Shown here: positions 19,308 through 27,360 of the stretch, in pieces
Layout of the letters: each line of letters begins with the position of its first letter
How positions within the stretch are numbered: position 1 is the first letter of the stretch
From: an uncultured Gammaproteobacteria bacterium
Lineage (GTDB): Bacteria > Pseudomonadota > Gammaproteobacteria > Arenicellales > CAJQKF01
Length of the DNA: 52,018 nucleotides
Reading direction: 5' to 3'
Assembly (NCBI GenBank): GCA_905478855.1
Contig: CAJQKF010000006.1
Location: 1-52,018, forward strand
Made by a program: the position numbers and the translations under genes
The notes under the pieces: model-generated
What the model saw: only the letters and a program-made list of their open reading frames with translations
Database searches by the model: none
Told to the model about the DNA's origin: nothing

Positions 19308-19943
19308 ATGACAGATTTTGTAGTCAACGCCGAACCCCGCAATGGCTCAGGCACAGCAGATAGTAGAAGGTTACGTCACTCCAGTAAGATACCGGCCGTG
19401 ATCTATGGCGCCGGTAAGGAGAATGCGAACGTTGTTCTAGAGCATAACCCTTTTCTGCATCAGCTCGAAGTCGAGGCGTTTCATACATCGATTTTGTCAA
19501 TAAGCGACGGCGGAAAGAACCAGGATGTAATTCTTCGCGAAGTGCAAATGCATCCTTACAAGCCATTAATTATGCACGTGGATTTTCAACGGGTTAAATC
19601 TTCTGAGAAAATTCACATGAATGTACCATTGCACTTTGTCGGTGATGATATTGCACCTGGTATAAAGGTAGGTGGTGGAATGCTTTCTCATCTAATTAAT
19701 GAAGTAGATATTTCTTGTTTGCCTAAAGACTTGCCGGATTTCCTCGAAGTTGATGTATCGGGCCTTGAGTTAAATGCCTCTATTCATCTTTCAGAACTGG
19801 TGGTTCCAAAAGGCGTAGAGATTACACTTCTGTCTCACGATGGTGGTGATCAAGCTGTGGCATCAATTCTTCCACCACAGAAGAATACTGTTGAAGAGGA
19901 TGCTGAAGACCAAGAAACTGCTGCCGATTCTGATGCTGAATAG
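19308..19943 (+). CDS. rplY: Ribosomal protein bL25, CTC form
   Basis: bL25 binds 5S rRNA in the large ribosomal subunit. This is the two-domain Ctc form (about 211 residues). The N-terminal 5S-binding barrel has NGSGTADSRRLRHSSKIPAVIYGAG, and the C-terminal TL5-like domain includes VPLHFVGDDIAPGIKVGGGML and SIHLSELVVPKGVEI, followed by a highly acidic tail. Start ATG at 19308 has GAGAA nearby and gives the normal N terminus; the frame continues six codons upstream without benefit. The order prs-rplY-pth-ychF is the Pseudomonas order. Confidence 0.96.
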   Translation: MTDFVVNAEPRNGSGTADSRRLRHSSKIPAVIYGAGKENANVVLEHNPFLHQLEVEAFHTSILSISDGGKNQDVILREVQMHPYKPLIMHVDFQRVKSSEKIHMNVPLHFVGDDIAPGIKVGGGMLSHLINEVDISCLPKDLPDFLEVDVSGLELNASIHLSELVVPKGVEITLLSHDGGDQAVASILPPQKNTVEEDAEDQETAADSDAE

Positions 19944-19988
19944 GGTGTCATAGGTATTTACCTAGCTAGAGAAACTCTGGTAGTAAAG

Positions 19989-20020
19989 AATCAGCCCGCT
20001 TAAGCGGGCTGATTTAATTT
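19989..20020 (+). terminator. Rho-independent terminator after rplY
   Basis: A perfect 26-base palindrome (AATCAGCCCGCTT and its complement, 19989-20014) forms a GC-rich stem followed by TTAATTT on the plus strand. It lies 45 bases after the rplY stop and just before pth, so it likely ends or attenuates the upstream message. It may also work on the opposite strand because the flanks are AT-rich on both sides. Confidence 0.85.
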
Positions 20021-20038
20021 AAGCTTAGGAATCGACAC

Positions 20039-20617
20039 ATGATCAAACTTGTTGTCGGGTTAGGTAACCCGGGCGCTGAGTATGAAAAGACTCGGCATAA
20101 TGCAGGGTTTTGGTTTGTTGATGCTCTGGCAAAACGCCAGTTGCTGACGTTTCGCAATGAAGCTAAATTCTTTGGCGGTCATTGCCGCAGCGTTGGCGCA
20201 AATCCGATTTCGATACTTAGACCTAACACATTCATGAACTTAAGTGGTAAATCGGTAGCAGCATGTGCATGTTTTTATAAGTATGCGGTCGATGAAGTAT
20301 TAGTTGTGCACGATGAACTTGACCTCGAACCCGGAGTAGTGCGTCTTAAACAAGGCGGAGGACATGGTGGCCATAATGGCCTTCGCGACATAATTTCTCA
20401 TTTCGGTAAAGATTTTTTCCGTATGCGTATCGGGGTAGGGCACCCTGGACATGCGAGTAAAGTGTTGTCGTGGGTTTTATCTCGAGCGGCGGGACCGGAT
20501 GAAACATCCATCCATAATGCTATAGAGCGGGGTTTGGACGAAATGAACAATATTACAAACGATCAATTGCAGGTTGCAATGACTAGATTGCATACTAAAC
20601 CGTCTGGTGAGAGGTAG
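20039..20617 (+). CDS. pth: Peptidyl-tRNA hydrolase
   Basis: Pth recycles tRNA by cleaving peptidyl-tRNAs dropped from ribosomes. The 192-residue cytoplasmic enzyme has GLGNPGAEYEKTRHNAGF with catalytic His20, the FMNLSG motif at 65-70 and VHDELDLEPG with the catalytic Asp near 92-95. KQGGGHGGHNGLRDI is the substrate-binding loop. The ATG lies about 24 bases after the terminator palindrome. Three bases separate its stop from the ychF GTG start. Confidence 0.97.
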   Translation: MIKLVVGLGNPGAEYEKTRHNAGFWFVDALAKRQLLTFRNEAKFFGGHCRSVGANPISILRPNTFMNLSGKSVAACACFYKYAVDEVLVVHDELDLEPGVVRLKQGGGHGGHNGLRDIISHFGKDFFRMRIGVGHPGHASKVLSWVLSRAAGPDETSIHNAIERGLDEMNNITNDQLQVAMTRLHTKPSGER

Positions 20618-20620
20618 CTC

Positions 20621-21712
20621 GTGGGATTTAAATGTGGAATAGTTGGATTACCCAATGTTGGTAAATCAACATTATTTAATGCGCTAACTCGTTCTGGTGT
20701 GGATGCGCAGAATTATCCGTTCTGTACTATAGAACCCAATGTCGGTATTGTCGAGGTGCCGGATGAACGCTTAAATATCATTGCAGAACTGGTGGATCCG
20801 CAGAAAGTTTTGCCTACAGCTATAGAATTTGTTGATATTGCCGGATTAGTTGCGGGTGCATCAAAAGGCGAAGGCTTAGGTAACAAGTTTCTAGCTCACA
20901 TTCGTGAAGTTGACGCTATTGCGCATGTTGTTCGCGCATTTGAAAATGATGACGTTACCCATGTTGCAAATCGTGTTGATCCTATATCTGACCTCGAGAC
21001 GATAAATACAGAATTGGCACTAGCCGACCTGGATAGTGTGACTCGCGCACATGATAAGGCGTTCAAAGCATCTAAATCTGGAGATAAGGCTCAAATACAA
21101 TTGCGTGACATGCTGGCCAAAGTAATGAGTCATCTCGGCGACGGAAACCCAGCGCGTACTTTAGAGCTTTCAAAGGAAAATGAGGCGCTCGTTCGTCAGT
21201 TTCATTTATTAACCGCGAAACCAATTATGTATGTGGCCAATGTGTCTGAGGATGATTTGGAGGGTAACGCGTTTGTAGAAAACATTAGAGCAACGGTTGC
21301 CGCTGAAGGTGCAAGTGTGGTCATTGTTTCCGCCTCTGTCGAACAGGAAATTTCGGAGCTCGATGACGAAGAACGTAAAGAGTTTCTGGGTGAAATGGGA
21401 TTAAGTGAGTCCGGTTTGGATAAAATGATTCGTGCCGGTTATGATTTATTAGGATTAAAAACATATTTTACCGCTGGTAAAAAGGAAGTTCGAGCATGGA
21501 CTTTTCGCGATGGTGCAACCGCTCCCCAGGCGGCGGGCGTAATCCACACGGATTTCGAAAAGGGATTTATACGTGCTGAAACCATCGCTTACGAGGATTT
21601 TGTAACCCTTAAAGGTGAGCAAGCTTGTAAAGACGCCGGTAAAATGCGGCTTGAGGGGAAAGATTACGTTGTTAAGGATGGCGACATAATGCACTTCCGT
21701 TTTAATGTGTAG
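20621..21712 (+). CDS. ychF: Ribosome-binding ATPase YchF
   Basis: YchF (OLA1 family) is an Obg-like P-loop NTPase that prefers ATP and associates with ribosomes; it is implicated in translation and stress responses. The 363-residue product starts at GTG with GAGAGG overlapping the pth stop as ribosome-binding site. The P loop is [14 protein letters not shown], the G3 region is [15 protein letters not shown], and there is a helical coiled-coil insertion (about 130-210). The C-terminal TGS domain carries [20 protein letters not shown]. In place of the GTP-specific NKxD, NVSE is seen, as in the ATP-specific family. Confidence 0.97.
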   Translation: MGFKCGIVGLPNVGKSTLFNALTRSGVDAQNYPFCTIEPNVGIVEVPDERLNIIAELVDPQKVLPTAIEFVDIAGLVAGASKGEGLGNKFLAHIREVDAIAHVVRAFENDDVTHVANRVDPISDLETINTELALADLDSVTRAHDKAFKASKSGDKAQIQLRDMLAKVMSHLGDGNPARTLELSKENEALVRQFHLLTAKPIMYVANVSEDDLEGNAFVENIRATVAAEGASVVIVSASVEQEISELDDEERKEFLGEMGLSESGLDKMIRAGYDLLGLKTYFTAGKKEVRAWTFRDGATAPQAAGVIHTDFEKGFIRAETIAYEDFVTLKGEQACKDAGKMRLEGKDYVVKDGDIMHFRFNV

Positions 21713-21791
21713 AGTTTTTTTGCGTTGAATTGCTCCATGTTACTTGCCTATTTTCATTGAAATCGGTATCTTTCACGCCCTGCAAAGAAAT

Positions 21792-21868
21792 GGCTATGTA
21801 GCTCAGTTGGTTAGAGCACATCACTCATAATGATGGGGTCGCTAGTTCGAATCTAGCCATAGCCACCA
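21792..21868 (+). tRNA. tRNA-Met (elongator type, CAU anticodon)
   Basis: Acceptor GGCTATG pairs with CATAGCC, the D arm is AGCTCAGTTGGTTAGAGC, and the anticodon stem CATCA/TGATG surrounds CTCATAA (anticodon CAT). The T arm is CTAGTTCGAATCTAG. Discriminator A and encoded CCA follow. The match of the first half to the E. coli elongator tRNA-Met is close and the acceptor is fully paired, so it is not an initiator. A CAU tRNA-Ile is a less likely alternative. It marks the end of the conserved block. Confidence 0.95.
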
Positions 21869-21923
21869 TTCGATTAAAAAATTTTACTATTAGCTTTGAA
21901 TTTAATGTCAGAATCGGCGCTCG

Positions 21924-24056
21924 CTAATTTTTGTAGACATCTACGGGCAGATTGCTCATGCGGGGTTGTCCTGTATATCGATCGAAAACCGTATCACAGT
22001 TCATCAATTTATTAGGATTAGTGCCAACTTCCCTGATATCTTTTGTATTCTTTGAGCTAGGTCCATAGGCAAACACTATGGATATGTTTCCCGATAGTAA
22101 ATCCGTGTCGGCTTCGACTATGGCATTCACAAAACCATGGGCCGAGGTGATAACTATTTGATCGCCAGATATTAGCTCTCGAGTTTCCATATCGAGAGGA
22201 TTCATGTAAGCCGGATTGTAAAATTTCCCCCGATTGGTTTTTTTTATATTGCAGGAAGAGTTATAGACGTGCATATCTCTTCGGCAAAGTAAACGTAGTG
22301 GAAAATTATCATCGTCGGACTCTTTATTTGGTCCGTTTTCATGATGATTCTGTAAATCACGCATCATATTTGGATTTCCAACGTCTAATTTTGCACTGCA
22401 ATTAGGGTCTTTCTTACTCACTATCGCTGCTGAATCGGGATACGTGGCCCCACCGGTGCTATTTTTAACCGTCGAAAAACTAACACGGGAATCTGTTGAT
22501 ATAATTTCAAGTAACTGTTCAGTGGAACACCCTTCTGGGATGGGAAGATCGCCATTTTGACTTTCATATCCCAGGCGAGTCGCTAAACCATATAGAAATT
22601 TCCAATCGTCGATTAGGTCCGATCCTTTTGGTGGCGGAACTATAGCGGCAGAGTACTGGGCGTACGAAACACCGAGGCCGTAACCTGTCCACGATGTTAG
22701 AAAATCCAGAGCACGAGTAGCTGCGGCAACCTCAAGTGGCATAGTCGGTGCAATAATGTAATCGGCCAACTCAGAAGATCGAGACATCCAAGGATCGATC
22801 TGTACATATAAGTCTAACGCTTTTAGGGCACTTACGGTTCGATCGTAGTCTGGGATGGCGGCAATTGGATTCCCGCCAATGCAGATCATTGCTCTAACGC
22901 GTTTGTTATCTTTAGAGAGCATTAAGTCAGGTAATGCGGTTATCGGTAAACCTGCCTTCGTTTTTCGATGGCCGTTTACACCTAATGGTTCACCGGAACA
23001 CCAGTTTGGATCAGGTGATTTTGCCTGGGCTTTATATTTGTTCGCCGGCATAAGTGTTGGTGCGGCACGAACGTGATCCCCAGTCCTTAGCCAATAGCCA
23101 CATAGGCTTTGTAAAGCAAGTATGAGGTACTCGGTTAGCGTGCCCTGCGCGGACATATGAGGCCCGGTTCCAGCCATGATGTAGCCGCGTTTTTTACCCA
23201 CGAGCATTCGTGCAGCATCTATAAGATCAGTTTTTGGTATGCCAGTCGTTTTTGATACAGAAGTTGGATCAAAGGATTCGACATGCAGGCGTAATTTATC
23301 AATCCCGGAGATATTTTCTTTAACAAAACATTGGTCGAATAACTCTTCATGCAGAATGATCCGAATAAAACAGGCCAAAATATCCACATCTGTTCCGGCT
23401 TTGCCGCGCAAGTGCAGATTAGCTTTTTTGGCAACATGGGTTTTTCGCGGGTCAATAACCACTAACTTCATTCCTTGCTTCTTACGCTGCTTTAACCAAC
23501 CGCCGGGATTTCCTGCAGGTAGTCCAGTAAAGGTTAGAATTGGATTTATACCAATAAGCAGCATTACTTCCGGGTTATCAAATCCGCAGGCGGGAGCCAT
23601 CCATTCGCCGTGTAATCCTGCTGCAACCAGCTTGCCACCCTTATCCAGAGTGTCGGTATCGAATCGCATGGATGAATCGATGGTATCCATGAGAACGTGC
23701 AACAAGGGCATGCTGCTGGTAAACGAACCCCACAACATAGTGCCAGCGTACGATGCAATAGCGTCTGGCCCAGATGCATCGCAGATATCACCGATTTGTT
23801 GAGCGATTTCATCCATGGCAACATCAATAGGTATTTTTTTAAACGTGCCATTAGGCATGCGCTTTAATGAATGCAATAGTCGTTCTGGATGATATAGATA
23901 GTTGGGCTGGGCGCGTCCTTTTATGCAGCTATATCCCTGATAAAGAGGGTTCTCTAAATCACCTGTTACATTTATAACCCTGTTATTTTCAACTTCGACG
24001 TTCAGTGCGCATTGATTAATACAGATTCGACAGAAGCTTTTTTTAATATCACCCAT
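21924..24056 (-). CDS. Molybdopterin oxidoreductase, DMSO-reductase superfamily
   Basis: A 710-residue catalytic subunit of the Mo/W-bis-MGD family. An N-terminal [4Fe-4S] site is formed by Cys9, Cys12, Cys16 and Cys44, with Lys46 next to the last Cys as in soluble electron-input enzymes. Further family motifs are LIGINPILTFTGLPAG, VVIDPRKTHVAKKAN, the RTGDH loop and a C-terminal dinucleotide-binding domain ending DVYKN. I see no twin-arginine signal, so it is probably cytoplasmic. I also see no Cys or Sec at the usual metal-ligand region (ASYAGTMLWGSFTS). No iron-sulfur or membrane partner lies beside it. It closes the minus-strand arm, two bases after the TetR gene. Substrate is unknown; relatives include formate dehydrogenase-like and thiosulfate/acetylene enzymes. 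Confidence 0.8.
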   Translation of the reverse strand: MGDIKKSFCRICINQCALNVEVENNRVINVTGDLENPLYQGYSCIKGRAQPNYLYHPERLLHSLKRMPNGTFKKIPIDVAMDEIAQQIGDICDASGPDAIASYAGTMLWGSFTSSMPLLHVLMDTIDSSMRFDTDTLDKGGKLVAAGLHGEWMAPACGFDNPEVMLLIGINPILTFTGLPAGNPGGWLKQRKKQGMKLVVIDPRKTHVAKKANLHLRGKAGTDVDILACFIRIILHEELFDQCFVKENISGIDKLRLHVESFDPTSVSKTTGIPKTDLIDAARMLVGKKRGYIMAGTGPHMSAQGTLTEYLILALQSLCGYWLRTGDHVRAAPTLMPANKYKAQAKSPDPNWCSGEPLGVNGHRKTKAGLPITALPDLMLSKDNKRVRAMICIGGNPIAAIPDYDRTVSALKALDLYVQIDPWMSRSSELADYIIAPTMPLEVAAATRALDFLTSWTGYGLGVSYAQYSAAIVPPPKGSDLIDDWKFLYGLATRLGYESQNGDLPIPEGCSTEQLLEIISTDSRVSFSTVKNSTGGATYPDSAAIVSKKDPNCSAKLDVGNPNMMRDLQNHHENGPNKESDDDNFPLRLLCRRDMHVYNSSCNIKKTNRGKFYNPAYMNPLDMETRELISGDQIVITSAHGFVNAIVEADTDLLSGNISIVFAYGPSSKNTKDIREVGTNPNKLMNCDTVFDRYTGQPRMSNLPVDVYKN

Positions 24057-24057
24057 A

Positions 24058-24681
24058 TTAATTTATGATCAATTCTGTGTTTATAAAAGACTCAGGCTGC
24101 AGATTGTCGATCCACATGGCGACGTGTGTTTGCAATCGACGTTTGCTCATTGCGGGTGAACTAAAGCGTGCCTGAACCGCAACACCGTCGGCCAGTGCCA
24201 CTAGCATTTCAGCAAGCATTTTTGCGCTGGTATCTTTTCTTACCCACCCGCTTTTTTGCCCAACCTTAAGTATTTCCTGGAGTCGTTTCTTCCACCAGCC
24301 GTAGTATTCTGCGAGTTCAGCAGAAATATCGGGATCACATATTCCTTCAGCCCAAAAGAAAAAGAATATTCGACACATAACTTCACGTCGCTGATCTAAT
24401 GGAATACCTGCTTCGAGGACCAAACGGAGCTGTTGCTTTGAAACGTTGCCTGCCATCGCTTGTTTGATATATTTGCCTGTCGCGCGGGCAGCTAGGCGTA
24501 ATCCCCCCATCAACAGCGCCTGCTTATCGTCAAAATAGTGATGCAAGACTCCAGTTGACCATCCAGCTTCTTTGGCGACGACACGAATAGTGACTCCATT
24601 GACTCCGTATTGACCAACCACTCTTAATACAGCGCCAGCTATTTCTTCTCGACGTTGGTCATGGTCAATTATTTTTGGCAT
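24058..24681 (-). CDS. TetR-family transcriptional regulator
   Basis: A 207-residue repressor-type regulator. The N-terminal TetR helix-turn-helix is seen in GVTIRVVAKEAGWSTGVLHHYFDDKQALL (about residues 31-59), followed by an all-helical ligand-binding domain with an unusual FFFFWAEG segment. BetI-like proteins are the nearest style, but I would not call betI. The ATG at 24681 overlaps the kinase gene by 13 bp; another ATG lies two codons upstream. It is embedded in the catabolic operon and probably senses an acyl-CoA or pathway substrate and controls one or both arms from the 36.2-kb promoter region. This is inference. Confidence 0.85.
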   Translation of the reverse strand: MPKIIDHDQRREEIAGAVLRVVGQYGVNGVTIRVVAKEAGWSTGVLHHYFDDKQALLMGGLRLAARATGKYIKQAMAGNVSKQQLRLVLEAGIPLDQRREVMCRIFFFFWAEGICDPDISAELAEYYGWWKKRLQEILKVGQKSGWVRKDTSAKMLAEMLVALADGVAVQARFSSPAMSKRRLQTHVAMWIDNLQPESFINTELIIN

Positions 24682-25742
24682 GAGCAACTTAAGTCATTGG
24701 CTTTGATAATGAGGTTTCGAATTCGATAATCGAAATTCTTAAAACGTAAATCTTTTGTTTGGCCGCGCTGGTAACGAATATAAATTTGCTGCAATATTCC
24801 CATTAATTTGAAAATTCCGAAGATCATATACCAGTGTATATTTTCCATGTTTATATTGGTTTTTTTTGCATAACGATTGATTGCTTCAAGACGAGAAGGA
24901 AAACCACCTTTGAAAAATTCCGGCATAGTCGCGCCTTGAGTTGTTAACGGATTATCTCCGGGCTCGGTCCAATACGTCAGCAGTAAACCTAAGTCAAACA
25001 ACGGATCACCGCGTGTGCACATATCCCAATCCACGACCGCTGATGGCTTACAAGGGTCCTCATGGGTGACGATAATATTATTCAATTTAAAATCATTATG
25101 CAGTAATGAAATACACTGAGGATTCGGGATCGATTTCTCCAACAATGAGATAATTTCGTCGGCACCAGCATAAGCTTGCCCTTCTGCATTTCTCCATCGT
25201 TTGATCCAACCATCGAGCTGACGCTGTGCGAAACCATTTGGTTGGCCAAGATGGCCCAGGCTGACTTTATCTGGATCAATTCTATGCAACTCAGCCAACG
25301 TGTCAATCATCATCCATGCGAGTTCAGTTTTTTTCGAGTGACTAGCTGCAATACATCGCGGTAAAGTATCATTGATCACATAGCCGGCTCGGCGTTCCAT
25401 AACAAAGAAGGGCGCCCCGATGATGTCGTCGTCAGCATAGAAAAAGTAAACCCTTGGAGCGAGAGGAAATTCCTGATAAAGATTGTTTAGGATCGTATAT
25501 TCCCGCTGCATATCGTGAGAGCCGGGAGCTACTGACCCCAGTGGAGGGCGTCGTAAAACGAATTCGGCGTTATGGTAACGCAGCAGGTAGGTTAGGTTAG
25601 CCGCGCCGGTAGCAAATTGACGAAGTTGTAATTGTCCCTCGGCGTTTGGTAGTTTCGATGCTAGAAACCCCTGCAGTATTTGCATATCCAGTTTCTCATC
25701 TGGACGCATCTCAATAGTGCCTGTGTTGTCATGTAAGCTCAC
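24669..25742 (-). CDS. APH-fold phosphotransferase, ACAD10/11 kinase-like (LvaA-like)
   Basis: A 357-residue small-molecule kinase of the aminoglycoside-phosphotransferase fold, of the subgroup that forms the kinase half of ACAD10/ACAD11 and LvaA of levulinate catabolism. Seen: FATGAANLTYLLRY nucleotide loop, EFVLRRPPLGSVAPGSHDMQREY with the ATP Lys/Arg region, the catalytic HNDFKLNN (His215, Asp217, Asn222) and VVDWDMCTRGDPLFDL with metal Asp near 238. Known family members phosphorylate 4-hydroxyacyl-CoAs. I chose the GTG at 25742, one base after the SDR stop and preceded by GGAGGG; an ATG at 25709 is the alternative. A matching ACAD11-type dehydrogenase is in the plus-strand arm at 41373-42602. 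Confidence 0.8.
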   Translation of the reverse strand: MSLHDNTGTIEMRPDEKLDMQILQGFLASKLPNAEGQLQLRQFATGAANLTYLLRYHNAEFVLRRPPLGSVAPGSHDMQREYTILNNLYQEFPLAPRVYFFYADDDIIGAPFFVMERRAGYVINDTLPRCIAASHSKKTELAWMMIDTLAELHRIDPDKVSLGHLGQPNGFAQRQLDGWIKRWRNAEGQAYAGADEIISLLEKSIPNPQCISLLHNDFKLNNIIVTHEDPCKPSAVVDWDMCTRGDPLFDLGLLLTYWTEPGDNPLTTQGATMPEFFKGGFPSRLEAINRYAKKTNINMENIHWYMIFGIFKLMGILQQIYIRYQRGQTKDLRFKNFDYRIRNLIIKANDLSCSCQK

Positions 25743-25743
25743 A

Positions 25744-26526
25744 CTACCCTCCGCTGATAGTAACGCCACCATCGACGAAATAAGTCTGTCCAGTAATGAA
25801 TCCGCCCGCTTTACTTGCCAGCAAAACCGCCACGCCGACCATGTCTTCAGGCTCACCAATTCGACCAATGGGATAAGTCTTTAGAAACTCGCTTAGTTGT
25901 TCCGGGTTTTCCCAACGTTTACGAGAAAACTCAGTGCGTATTAATCCGGGAGCAATACAGTTGACACGAATATTGTCAGGACCAAACTCTACTGCGAGGT
26001 TTCGGGCGAGTTGCATATCTGCTGCTTTGGTTAACGAATAAACACCCAAATTTGCGCTACCGCGTACCCCAGCAATAGAGGATATAAAAATTATCGAACC
26101 ATCTCTCCTAGTTGCCATATTGCTGTGGACCTGCTTTGCTAGCTGCAGGTTGCTCAGAATATTTGCATCCATTGTTTTGTGGTAGGCTTTTACGTCGATA
26201 TCAGCTAAAGGCCCGAAGTAGGGGTTTACTGCCGCATTACAAACTAGGATATCTACTCGCCCATATTTTTCCATGGTTGTACTTGCCAAATTAGACACAT
26301 CCTTTACCGAACTAATATTACATGGAACTGAAATTGCCTCGCCGCCGTTTAGTCGAATATTTTCAGCGACCTGCTCGCAGGCGGATTCTTTTCGGCTGGA
26401 TACCACAACCGTGGCACCTAATTTCGCATAGTTCTCTGCAATTACTTTGCCGATTCCCTTGCTTGAACCGGTTATGATCGCGACTTTTCCCGTTAGGCCA
26501 AATAACTCGTGTATATGATCAGTCAT
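25744..26526 (-). CDS. Short-chain dehydrogenase/reductase (catalytically complete)
   Basis: A 260-residue classical SDR. The dinucleotide-binding motif TGSSKGIG is at 19-26, VCNAAV at 95-100 takes the NAG position, and the catalytic residues Ser150, Tyr163 and Lys167 are present (YSLTK). The C terminus FITGQTYFVDGGVTISGG is standard for FabG-like family members. The SSRK segment after the second strand suggests NADP(H) preference. It is followed after one base by the kinase gene, with the kinase ribosome-binding site inside its last codons, so the two are coupled. It probably oxidises or reduces a hydroxy/keto acyl intermediate of the pathway. Confidence 0.9.
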   Translation of the reverse strand: MTDHIHELFGLTGKVAIITGSSKGIGKVIAENYAKLGATVVVSSRKESACEQVAENIRLNGGEAISVPCNISSVKDVSNLASTTMEKYGRVDILVCNAAVNPYFGPLADIDVKAYHKTMDANILSNLQLAKQVHSNMATRRDGSIIFISSIAGVRGSANLGVYSLTKAADMQLARNLAVEFGPDNIRVNCIAPGLIRTEFSRKRWENPEQLSEFLKTYPIGRIGEPEDMVGVAVLLASKAGGFITGQTYFVDGGVTISGG

Positions 26527-26547
26527 TTACTATATATTTATATTGAA

Positions 26548-27354
26548 TTAGATGGTGGAAATCCCACCGGTGATACTGATCGTTTGACCAGTAATAAGGG
26601 ATGATTCTGGGCTTGCAAGAAACACCACGAGGTCGGCTAGGTCATCCGCAGTTGCGACGCCAAGATCGGCTAGTTGTTCGGCCTTTTGAAACATTTTTGC
26701 GCTGAACTCATCTTCCATTACGCGATCGTACAAAGGTGTCCCTTGGACAATGCTGGGAGTGATCGCGTTCACTCGTATTCCTGATCGTTTCGCCTCGTTT
26801 GCTAGCCCGCGACAAAACATAACGATACCCGCCATTGCTGCACCTATAACGACTTCGCCCGGTGTTGCCAGCTTAGCTGCATCCGATGCAACACACATGA
26901 TCGAACCACGCTTCTGAGCCATCATAAACGGCAGTACAGCTCGTGCCGGCAATATTGCGCCACTGGTTATTGTCGATAACATGGGTGAAATATCTTCGAT
27001 GGGAAGTTTGTGTAGAATTTTGGGCATATGGGCGTTACCGACAGTTCCAACCAAAACGTCAATGCTGCCAAAAGCAGCATTACATGCTTCTGCAGCCTCT
27101 GTTGCCCCACTTGGCGTGGTTACATCAGCAGAAAAAAAACGTATATCCGCGTCTGCAACATCGGTCTTTACGCTCTTAACTGCAGACTGCCCACGCTCAA
27201 TAGATCGTCCAACAAGCATCAGTTTGTTCACCCCAGATCTCGCAAGTGCTTTAGCTGACGCAAGGCCTATTCCAGAAGTACCGCCGGTAAGTAAAACGAC
27301 ACTTTGAGCTAGCTTTATTCTAGAATTTGGTTTATCTGCCATAGTATGTGCCAT
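26548..27354 (-). CDS. SDR-fold protein lacking the catalytic Tyr and Lys
   Basis: A 268-residue SDR-fold protein. The cofactor motif TGGTSGIG is at 23-30 and the C-terminal LITGQTISITGGISTI is normal. However, counting from the conserved Ser157, the catalytic Tyr position (170) is Ile and the Lys position (174) is Met (segment TPGEVVIGAAMAGIV). The NAG motif is replaced by VGTVGNA. It therefore cannot use standard SDR chemistry. The rest of the fold is intact and well ordered, which argues against decay. It might bind a nucleotide cofactor, use another mechanism, or act as partner of the complete SDR 21 bp downstream. Six bases separate it from the aminotransferase. Confidence 0.85.
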   Translation of the reverse strand: MAHTMADKPNSRIKLAQSVVLLTGGTSGIGLASAKALARSGVNKLMLVGRSIERGQSAVKSVKTDVADADIRFFSADVTTPSGATEAAEACNAAFGSIDVLVGTVGNAHMPKILHKLPIEDISPMLSTITSGAILPARAVLPFMMAQKRGSIMCVASDAAKLATPGEVVIGAAMAGIVMFCRGLANEAKRSGIRVNAITPSIVQGTPLYDRVMEDEFSAKMFQKAEQLADLGVATADDLADLVVFLASPESSLITGQTISITGGISTI

Positions 27355-27360
27355 AAATCG

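Noticed and set aside
25743..25868. Upstream extension of the ACAD10/11-type kinase
   Set aside because: It lies within the coding region of the preceding SDR; the GTG at 25742 has a GGAGGG site.
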